Below are positions 58,674-64,000 of a stretch of DNA of 64,000 bases, one piece after another; the first letter of the stretch is position 1, and the number at the start of each line of letters is the position of its first letter. The position numbers and the translations under genes were made by a program. Origin of the DNA: JAVVHH01 sp965276815. GTDB lineage: Bacteria; Pseudomonadota; Alphaproteobacteria; Acetobacterales; Acetobacteraceae. The DNA is taken from assembly GCA_965276815.1 (NCBI GenBank), contig CBDIBE010000010.1, positions 655,932 through 719,931 of the forward strand. Direction: 5' to 3'. Below the pieces are notes generated by a model. The model was not told the origin of the DNA and ran no database searches. It worked only from the letters and a program-made list of their open reading frames with translations.

Positions 58674-59408
58674 ATGGTGCAACGCGCTGCTTTCGTTTCC
58701 GGCTCTGGGAAGAACATCGGGCGCGCGATCGCGCTGAAGCTCGCGCAAGCCGGCGTCGCCATCGTGCTCAACGGGCGTTCCGACGCGGCCGCTTGTGGCG
58801 CGGTCGCCGATGAGGTTCGCGCCCACGGGGCAGAGGCGCACGTTCTCATGGGCGATGTCGGCAATTTGGAGGACGCGAAGCGTTTGGCGGCGCTTGCCCT
58901 CGAGCGGTTCGGCACGATCGACATTCTCGTCAACAATGCCGGCTTCCGGCCGCATCAATCGCTGCTGACGATGAGCGACACCGAATGGTCGGCGGTGCTC
59001 GATATCAATCTCAACGCCTGTTTTTGGCTGTCGCGTGCCTTCCTGCCGGGCATGATCGAACGCGGCTGGGGCCGCATCATCAACTTTGCCGGCATGTATG
59101 CGATGCGGGGCACGGCTGAGCACGCGCCGATCGCGGCCGCCAAGCATGGTGGCTGGGGCCTTGCCAAATCGATCGCCAGCGAGTTTGGCCGCTACGGCAT
59201 TACCGCGAACAGCGTTTCGCCGGGTCCGATCCGGAAGGACGGTGAGGAGGAAGCGGACACGTCCGAGCAGGGCGCCCGGCACCGGGTTCCGCTCGGCCGT
59301 ATGGGATTGCCGTCCGAAGTGGCCGCCCTGGTCGCGCTGCTCTGCTCCGATGAGGGCGGTTTCATCTCGGGGCAGATGATCGCGGTCAACGGCGGCGCGC
59401 AGACCTGA
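58674..59408 (+). CDS. Short-chain dehydrogenase fold protein lacking the catalytic Tyr, 244 aa
   Basis: The Rossmann cofactor loop FVSGSGKNIGRAIALKLAQAG and the NNAG motif (DILVNNAGFRP) are intact, and the ending ISGQMIAVNGGAQT is typical of FabG-like SDRs. At the active site, however, the sequence is NFAGMYAMRGTAEHAPIAAAKHG: the Y of the Y-x3-K motif is Ile and the Ser three turns earlier is replaced. Similar AAKHG variants exist in the family. It may still bind NAD(P)H but is unlikely to act by the standard mechanism. ATG at 58674 has GAAGGAA upstream although the frame is open to 58524. Confidence 0.8.
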   Translation: MVQRAAFVSGSGKNIGRAIALKLAQAGVAIVLNGRSDAAACGAVADEVRAHGAEAHVLMGDVGNLEDAKRLAALALERFGTIDILVNNAGFRPHQSLLTMSDTEWSAVLDINLNACFWLSRAFLPGMIERGWGRIINFAGMYAMRGTAEHAPIAAAKHGGWGLAKSIASEFGRYGITANSVSPGPIRKDGEEEADTSEQGARHRVPLGRMGLPSEVAALVALLCSDEGGFISGQMIAVNGGAQT

Positions 59409-59439
59409 CGATGAGTTGCGTCGCAACCGGACGAGGCCG

Positions 59440-60435
59440 ATGAAGCGCGTCTTTGTCCTCTCGATGCTGCTGCTCGCAAATCCGGCTTTTGCCGAGGATG
59501 CGCCGTCTTACGGGCCGGAGCTGCAGGGCTTCGCCTATCCGTTCCCCTTGCAGCACTTCGCGTTCACGTCGCAGGGCACGGCGCTGCAGATGGCGTTCAT
59601 GGACGTGGCCCCGACCGGCCCGGCCAACGGCCGCACCGCCGTGTTGCTCCATGGCAAGAATTTCTGCGCTGCGACTTGGGAGGCGACGATCAGCACCCTG
59701 GCCGCCGCCGGCTGGCGCGTGGTGGCGCCGGACCAGATCGGGTTCTGCGCGTCCAGCAAGCCGGCGCATTACCAGTACAGCTTTCAACAGCTTGCAGCGA
59801 ACACGCGCGCGTTGTTGCAGGCGCTCGGGATCACCCGCGCCACGATGATCGGCCACTCCACGGGCGGCATGCTGGGGACCCGCTACGCGCTGATGTATCC
59901 GGAGGCGACGCGGCAACTGGTCCTGGTGGATCCGATCGGGCTGGAGGACTGGAAGGCGCTCGGCGTGCCCTCGATCGGGGTGGATGGCTGGTTCAAGCGG
60001 GAACTGGCGGTGACCGCAGAGAGTATCCGCGACTACGAGCGCGCCACCTATTACGCCGGCACATGGTCGCCATCGTATGAGAAATGGGTGCAGATGCTGG
60101 CCGGGCTCAATCGCGGGCCCGGACACGAGCTTGTCGCGTGGAATTCGGCGCTGCTAGACGACATGATCTACACCCAGCCCGTGGTCTACGAGCTAGGCCT
60201 GCTGAAGCCGCCGGTGCTGTTGATGATCGGCGAGAAGGACACCACGGCGATCGGCAAGGATCTCGCGCTGCCCGAGATCCGGGCCAAGCTGGGCGATTAC
60301 CCGGTGCTCGGCAAGCAGACCGTGCAGCGCATCCAAGACGGGCGCCTGATCGAGTTCCCGGACTATGGACATGCGCCGCAAATTCAGGCGCCGGCGGAGT
60401 TTCACAAGGCGCTGCTGGAGAATTTGGCGCCGTAG
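59440..60435 (+). CDS. Exported alpha/beta hydrolase, 331 aa
   Basis: A signal peptide (MKRVFVLSMLLLANPAFA) is followed by a canonical alpha/beta hydrolase: VLLHGKNFCAATWEATISTL, APDQIGFCASSKP, the nucleophile elbow IGHSTGGMLGTRYALMYP, IGEKDTTAIGKDLA with the acid, and FPDYGHAPQIQAP with the catalytic His. The triad Ser-Asp-His is therefore complete, in contrast to the protein at 52321. It lies 31 bases downstream of the SDR gene, probably in one operon, and convergent to the MocR-type gene. A periplasmic esterase or lipase-like role is likely; the substrate is unknown. Confidence 0.87.
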   Translation: MKRVFVLSMLLLANPAFAEDAPSYGPELQGFAYPFPLQHFAFTSQGTALQMAFMDVAPTGPANGRTAVLLHGKNFCAATWEATISTLAAAGWRVVAPDQIGFCASSKPAHYQYSFQQLAANTRALLQALGITRATMIGHSTGGMLGTRYALMYPEATRQLVLVDPIGLEDWKALGVPSIGVDGWFKRELAVTAESIRDYERATYYAGTWSPSYEKWVQMLAGLNRGPGHELVAWNSALLDDMIYTQPVVYELGLLKPPVLLMIGEKDTTAIGKDLALPEIRAKLGDYPVLGKQTVQRIQDGRLIEFPDYGHAPQIQAPAEFHKALLENLAP

Positions 60436-60448
60436 GCCACGCGCGCCC

Positions 60449-61831
60449 TCAAACGAGGTCCGCCGCAAAGGCCGGCGATTCCGACAGCGTATGCGCCATG
60501 AACTCCAGGGCGCTGGTCAGCTGTTCGCGTGTCGTGGGACCTCCGAGACAGACGCGAACGGCCTCGGGTGGCGTCCCATTGACGGTGAAAGCGTCGCTGG
60601 CGACGACGCCGATGCCCATGCTGCGCATGTGGCCGATGAAGGCTGATCGCGTCCAAGGCGCCGGCAACGGAACCCATAGGTTGAAGCTGAGCGGATCGGA
60701 CTTGACGCTGCCCGGCGGGAGGATGCTGGCGGCGAGACGTTGGCGCGCCGCGGTTTCCGTGCGGATGAAGCGCAGGAGCATGTCGGCCGTGCCGTCCTCG
60801 ATCCATCGCGTTGCCAGCGCCACGGTGAGCGGGGAAGCCATGACGTTCGATGCCCGCAAGGCGGCGGCAAACGGCCAACCCTGGCGATTATCCGGCGCGA
60901 TGACGTAGGCGACCCGCAATCCGGCGCCGAGGCACTTGGCCAGGCCGGCAACGTGCCACGTCAGTTCCGGTGCCAGCGCGGCAAAGGGTGGTCCGGCACG
61001 GGGGGGAATGAACCCATACGCGTCGTCTTCGATGATCGGCAGCTTGACACGCCTTGCGATCGACGCGATGGCGGCGCGGCGTGACGCCGATACGGTCAGC
61101 GTCGTAGGATTTTGTAGCGTTGGGTTGAGATAAAGCGCCTTCGGAGCCAGGCGGTGGCAGGCATCGAGCAGGGCATCGGGATCGATGCCTTCGTCGTCCA
61201 TCGGCAGCCCGACCAGGCGTATGCCCATTTGCGATGCGATCGTCCGCGCGCCGGGATAGGTGACCGCCTCGGAGAGCACGACGTCCCCCGGCTTGGCGAG
61301 AACGCCGAAAATCCCCATCAATCCCGGATGCGCGCCGGGGACGACAAACAGCCGGTCCTGCGCTGGCACCAGGGAGCGGCGGCTGAGCCAACTCGTCGCC
61401 GCATCCTTGGCGGAGGGCGAACCCCCAAAACCTTGATAGCGGAGCAGGGCGATCAGGTCGTGCCCGACCACCTCCAACCCGGCCTGCATCCGGGCGACGA
61501 GTTCCGGCTCGTCGTCCGGCTCGGGGGGCAGATTCATGGAGAGGTCGACCGGGTATTGCCGGGTCGTTGCGGCCGGCCTGCTCGGCGGCCGGGTCAGCAC
61601 AAAGGTGCCGCGGCCGACGGTCGAGCCGACCAGCCCGCGCTTCTGCGCCTCGACATAGCCGCGGGCGACGGTGGTAAAATCGACACTGATGCGTTGGGCC
61701 AGGCTGCGTTGCGGCGGGAGGCGGTCGCCGGGGGACAGGCGGCCCTTGGCGATGTCGTCGGCGATGGCATCGGCGATCGCGAGGTATCGCGGCTTGTCGA
61801 TGCCGGCGATGTCCGGCGTCCAGTCAATCAT
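60449..61831 (-). CDS. MocR-type (GntR-aminotransferase fusion) transcriptional regulator, 460 aa
   Basis: An N-terminal GntR winged helix (AIADAIADDIAKGRLSPGDRLPPQRSLAQRISVDFTTVARGYVEAQKRGLV) is fused to a class I aminotransferase-like PLP domain with PGAHPGLMGIFGVLAKPGDVVLSEAVTYPG, LNPTLQNPTTLT and VAGLAKCLGAGLRVAYV, the last holding the candidate PLP lysine. MocR proteins regulate amino-acid or cofactor pathways. ATG at 61829-61831 is chosen although an ATG six codons upstream is also possible. It is divergent from the nitrilase cluster, but that cluster has its own sigma-54 promoter, so a regulatory link is uncertain. Confidence 0.88.
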   Translation of the reverse strand: MIDWTPDIAGIDKPRYLAIADAIADDIAKGRLSPGDRLPPQRSLAQRISVDFTTVARGYVEAQKRGLVGSTVGRGTFVLTRPPSRPAATTRQYPVDLSMNLPPEPDDEPELVARMQAGLEVVGHDLIALLRYQGFGGSPSAKDAATSWLSRRSLVPAQDRLFVVPGAHPGLMGIFGVLAKPGDVVLSEAVTYPGARTIASQMGIRLVGLPMDDEGIDPDALLDACHRLAPKALYLNPTLQNPTTLTVSASRRAAIASIARRVKLPIIEDDAYGFIPPRAGPPFAALAPELTWHVAGLAKCLGAGLRVAYVIAPDNRQGWPFAAALRASNVMASPLTVALATRWIEDGTADMLLRFIRTETAARQRLAASILPPGSVKSDPLSFNLWVPLPAPWTRSAFIGHMRSMGIGVVASDAFTVNGTPPEAVRVCLGGPTTREQLTSALEFMAHTLSESPAFAADLV

Positions 61832-61982
61832 TCTCAGCCCACCATCCATTCTGCGCCACACCCGGCCCTTCAAACAGCAGCGCCGATAATTGACTGTATC
61901 TTGTTGCGGATGGTTTTGCCAAGTGCTTCCAGACTTCCAATCGTTTCGGTGAAATATCCCACGTAGGTCAAAATTCAAGCCA

Positions 61983-62008
61983 AGCATGGGCAGAATTCGG
62001 GCAATGCT
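61983..62008. promoter_or_regulatory. Imperfect 26-base palindrome, candidate enhancer for the sigma-54 promoter
   Basis: AGCAT (61983-61987) and ATGCT (62004-62008) flank a symmetric centre GAATTC (61993-61998). Most positions of the 26 bases are symmetric. It lies 105-130 bases upstream of the -24/-12 promoter, a standard distance for a sigma-54 activator binding site. An AGCGCGCGCT palindrome at 62031-62040 is a second candidate. Role inferred. Confidence 0.4.
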
Positions 62009-62112
62009 GAAGGCAGATGCCCAGACTCTAAGCGCGCGCTAAGATCAGGTCAATATGCAGTCAATCTAGCAGAATTGAGGGATTTTATGAGGGTAGCTTG
62101 ATCGTAGCCGAT

Positions 62113-62128
62113 TGGCACGGCGCTTGCT
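62113..62128 (+). promoter_or_regulatory. Sigma-54 (-24/-12) promoter of the Nit1C cluster
   Basis: TGGCACGGCGCTTGCT at 62113-62128 matches the consensus TGGCAC-N5-TTGCW at every fixed position, with GG (62114-62115) and GC (62126-62127) separated by ten bases. It lies 62 bases upstream of the first gene of the nitrilase cluster, on the same strand. Related clusters of this type carry a sigma-54 activator gene; none was found in the window. Confidence 0.8.
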
Positions 62129-62190
62129 GTGCAGCTTCTGTCCCTCAGGCCGTCGCCGTCGGGGGCAAGACGCTGCAACAAGGAGTTATC

Positions 62191-62673
62191 ATGCCAGCCG
62201 TCACCACAGCGCCCCACAAGAAAGGCGATTTCCTCGTCGACTACGAACAGAAGGTCTTCGAAGACGTCAAAGCCGAGCCCGGCGAAAAGGCTCTCGTCAC
62301 CTTCCATACCGTTGCGTTCGAGGGGTCGATCGGTTTCGTCAACCTGCTCCAGGCGACGCGTCTGCAGCGCAAGGGATTCGAGACAACCATCCTGCTGTAT
62401 GGTCCCGGCGTGACGCTGGGCGTGCAGCGGGGCTTTCCGAAACTGGGCGATGAAGCGTTCCCTGGCCACCAGAACTTCAACAACCAGCTCACGAAATTCA
62501 TGAGTGAAGATGGCAAGGTCTACGCCTGCCGCTTTGCCTTGCAGGCGCTGTACGGTCACGGAGAGCCCTCGCTGATCGAAGGCATTACGCCGATCAGCCC
62601 GCTCGACGTGCTCGACCTGGTTCTGCTCCACCGCAAGGCCAACGCCTTCATCCTCGACACCTGGACATTGTGA
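62191..62673 (+). CDS. nitB: Nit1C cluster protein of the MSMEG_0572/Sll0783 family, 160 aa
   Basis: The protein begins MPAVTTAPHKKGDFLVDYEQ and includes LVTFHTVAFEGSIGFVNLLQATRLQRKGFETTILLYGPGVTLGVQRGFPKLGDEAFPGHQNF, characteristic of the nitrogen-starvation-response family found as first gene of Nit1-type nitrilase clusters. The fold may be DsrE-like. Its biochemical role is unknown; in one pseudomonad the cluster is linked to cyanide assimilation. ATG at 62191 has AAGGAG upstream. It is followed by the nitrilase gene after 34 bases. Confidence 0.88.
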   Translation: MPAVTTAPHKKGDFLVDYEQKVFEDVKAEPGEKALVTFHTVAFEGSIGFVNLLQATRLQRKGFETTILLYGPGVTLGVQRGFPKLGDEAFPGHQNFNNQLTKFMSEDGKVYACRFALQALYGHGEPSLIEGITPISPLDVLDLVLLHRKANAFILDTWTL

Positions 62674-62707
62674 CCCAGGCCGGCGGGTGCGCCTGGCGGA
62701 GACGGAA

Positions 62708-63751
62708 ATGACCAACGGCAAGCTGATCAAGGTGGCGGCGGTCCAGATCGCCCCCGACCTGGACGCCGCTGCCGCGACACTGGATCGCGTCCTCGCCGCG
62801 ATCGGCGAGGCGGCCGAGCGGGGCGCGCGCCTCGTGGTTTTCCCCGAAACGTTTGTGCCCTGGTATCCGTATTTTGCCTTCGTGCATCCGCCGGTGACAA
62901 CCGGAGCCGAGCATATCCGCCTCTACGAAAACGCGGTGACGGTGCCCGGCCCGGTGACGGAAGCCGTCGCTGCCGCGGCCCGGCGGCATCGAATCGTCGT
63001 CGTGCTGGGCGTCAGCGAGTGCGATCACGGCTCGCTCTACAACGCGCAACTCGTCTTCGACGCCGACGGCACCCTGCTGCTTAAACGCCGCAAGATCACG
63101 CCAACCTTCCACGAGCGCATGATCTGGGGCCAGGGCGACGGGTCCGGGCTGACGGTCGTGGATACCGCGGTCGGCCGGGTCGGCGCGCTGGCGTGCTGGG
63201 AACATTACAATCCGCTGGCCCGCTATGCGCTGATGGCCCAGCACGAGGAAATCCACGTCGCGCAGTTTCCCGGCTCGCTAGTCGGGCCGATTTTCGCCGA
63301 ACAGATCGAAGTCACGATCCGTCACCATGCGCTGGAAAGCGGGTGTTTCGTGGTCAACGCGACCGGCTGGCTCACCGAAGCGCAAATCGAACGGATCTCG
63401 CCGGATGAGAAGCTGCGCAAGGCGCTGCGCGGCGGCTGCATGACGGCGATCATCTCCCCCGAAGGCAGCCACGTCGTTCCGCCACTGACCGCCGGCGAGG
63501 GCATCCTGCTCGCCGAGATCGACCTCGGCCTGATCGTCAAGCGCAAGCGGATGATGGACTCGGTCGGGCATTACGCGCGTCCCGAACTGCTCAGCCTGGT
63601 TCTCGACAGCCGTCCCACCGCGCCGATGCGCACCGCAGGTTCCGACACCGCCGACTTCAGGAGCACGCAAGATGTCAACGACGACGCTGGCAGCCATGCC
63701 GACCGAGCAGCTGATGAACGAACTGCAGTCCTTCGGCGCCAGGCTGGTTGA
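62708..63751 (+). CDS. nitC: Nitrilase of the Nit1C cluster, 347 aa
   Basis: The catalytic triad is visible as Glu47 (VVFPETFVPWYP), Lys129 (KRRKITPTFHERMIWGQG) and Cys163 (GALACWEHYNPLARYA). CWEHYNP is the nitrilase rather than amidase form, so nitriles are hydrolysed to acids and ammonia. The frame also begins upstream at 62687, but ATG at 62708 with GGAGACGG is preferred. The C-terminal 27 residues after TADFRSTQDV overlap the next gene by 80 bases and are rich in Asp/Arg/Ala, unlike family ends, suggesting read-through after a lost stop. Confidence 0.9.
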   Translation: MTNGKLIKVAAVQIAPDLDAAAATLDRVLAAIGEAAERGARLVVFPETFVPWYPYFAFVHPPVTTGAEHIRLYENAVTVPGPVTEAVAAAARRHRIVVVLGVSECDHGSLYNAQLVFDADGTLLLKRRKITPTFHERMIWGQGDGSGLTVVDTAVGRVGALACWEHYNPLARYALMAQHEEIHVAQFPGSLVGPIFAEQIEVTIRHHALESGCFVVNATGWLTEAQIERISPDEKLRKALRGGCMTAIISPEGSHVVPPLTAGEGILLAEIDLGLIVKRKRMMDSVGHYARPELLSLVLDSRPTAPMRTAGSDTADFRSTQDVNDDAGSHADRAADERTAVLRRQAG

Positions 63752-64000
63752 TCCGAGCGCCGGTGCTGAAAGCCGGCGTGGGGGCGCCGGGCCATCCGAT
63801 CACAAGGCGCTGACCATCGACGGGATGACGGTGATGATCCCGGTCCATACCGCACCGGCCTTCGCGAGTCCGTACCTGGTCGAAAAGCCGGATGGGCGGG
63901 GCCGCAGCCGGGTCAGCCGCGACGGGATGGTCGTCGGCGAAGTCTCGTTCCCGACCCGACCGCGCTTTTACGATCTGACGACGCAAGACGGCGTGCCGTA
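63672..64000 (+). CDS. nitD: Radical SAM protein of the Nit1C cluster, 3' truncated by window edge
   Basis: The frame from ATG 63672 to the window end encodes MSTTTLAAMPTEQLMNELQS, then RRGGAGPSDHKALTIDGMTV and FPTRPRFYDLTTQDGVPY. This matches the N-terminal part of the MSMEG_0568-type radical SAM protein found third in Nit1C clusters. The Cys motif lies beyond the window. It overlaps the nitrilase gene by 80 bases, an unusually long overlap, with GCAAG before the ATG. Synteny (nitB, nitC, nitD) supports the call. Confidence 0.85.
   Translation, partial: MSTTTLAAMPTEQLMNELQSFGARLVDPSAGAESRRGGAGPSDHKALTIDGMTVMIPVHTAPAFASPYLVEKPDGRGRSRVSRDGMVVGEVSFPTRPRFYDLTTQDGVP

Overview
The window is GC-rich, densely packed DNA with GTG/TTG starts, start-stop overlaps of ATGA/GTGA type, a MucR/Ros regulator, three branched-chain-type (Liv) ABC transporters, a likely ethylmalonyl-CoA pathway dehydrogenase and a PEP-CTERM protein. 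This fits an alphaproteobacterium, most likely a metabolically versatile Rhodospirillales/Acetobacteraceae-like organism. The taxon is an inference; no rRNA or other marker gene is present. No tRNA, rRNA, CRISPR array or intact insertion sequence was seen.

Layout. 1-11.2 kb: the end of an SPFH protein, then minus-strand operons for acid activation (AMP-forming ligase, split NDP-forming CoA ligase, CaiB-type CoA-transferase) and a Liv transporter (LivK-H-MG-F) next to a decayed pdxA-like gene. 11.4-15.3 kb: TSUP anion exporter, hydantoinase, cardiolipin synthase. 15.5-19.9 kb: MucR, then a second Liv transporter lacking a binding protein and joined to a UbiX-type flavin prenyltransferase. 20.3-22.5 kb: a three-gene coupled operon of a degenerate tyrosine-recombinase-like protein, an unknown protein and a ScpA-type kleisin. 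22.7-30 kb: a methylsuccinyl-CoA dehydrogenase candidate, PEP-CTERM protein, MsrA, a rhodanese relic, and a MarR/GbsR-cydA-cydB-DUF2474 cytochrome bd operon followed by a cupin relic. 30.4-34.6 kb: small and hypothetical genes, a patatin lipoprotein, a cupin and an XRE pair.

34.7-51.3 kb is an aromatic-degradation region on the minus strand. An upstream operon (flavin-dependent ACAD-like protein, LivK-H-MG-F, Rieske dioxygenase alpha/beta, cis-diol-dehydrogenase-like SDR, two SnoaL-fold proteins, a 62-residue protein, ferredoxin reductase) could import an aromatic acid and convert it to a catechol. Downstream lie cytochrome b561, an amidohydrolase, and catA-catB-catC with an MHS transporter. 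catA carries a one-base frameshift. A divergent LysR gene at 51.4 kb is the obvious candidate regulator.

52.3-61.8 kb: alpha/beta hydrolases, a HbpS/GlcG-like secreted protein, an RND efflux pair, an SDR and a MocR-type regulator. 62.1-64 kb: the start of a Nit1C nitrilase cluster (unknown protein, nitrilase, radical SAM) behind a perfect sigma-54 promoter match.

A dispersed element made of two adjacent hairpins occurs three times (750-853, 22490-22608, 53911-54028). Its ends contain TAG/CTA, and these serve as the stop codons of several flanking genes.
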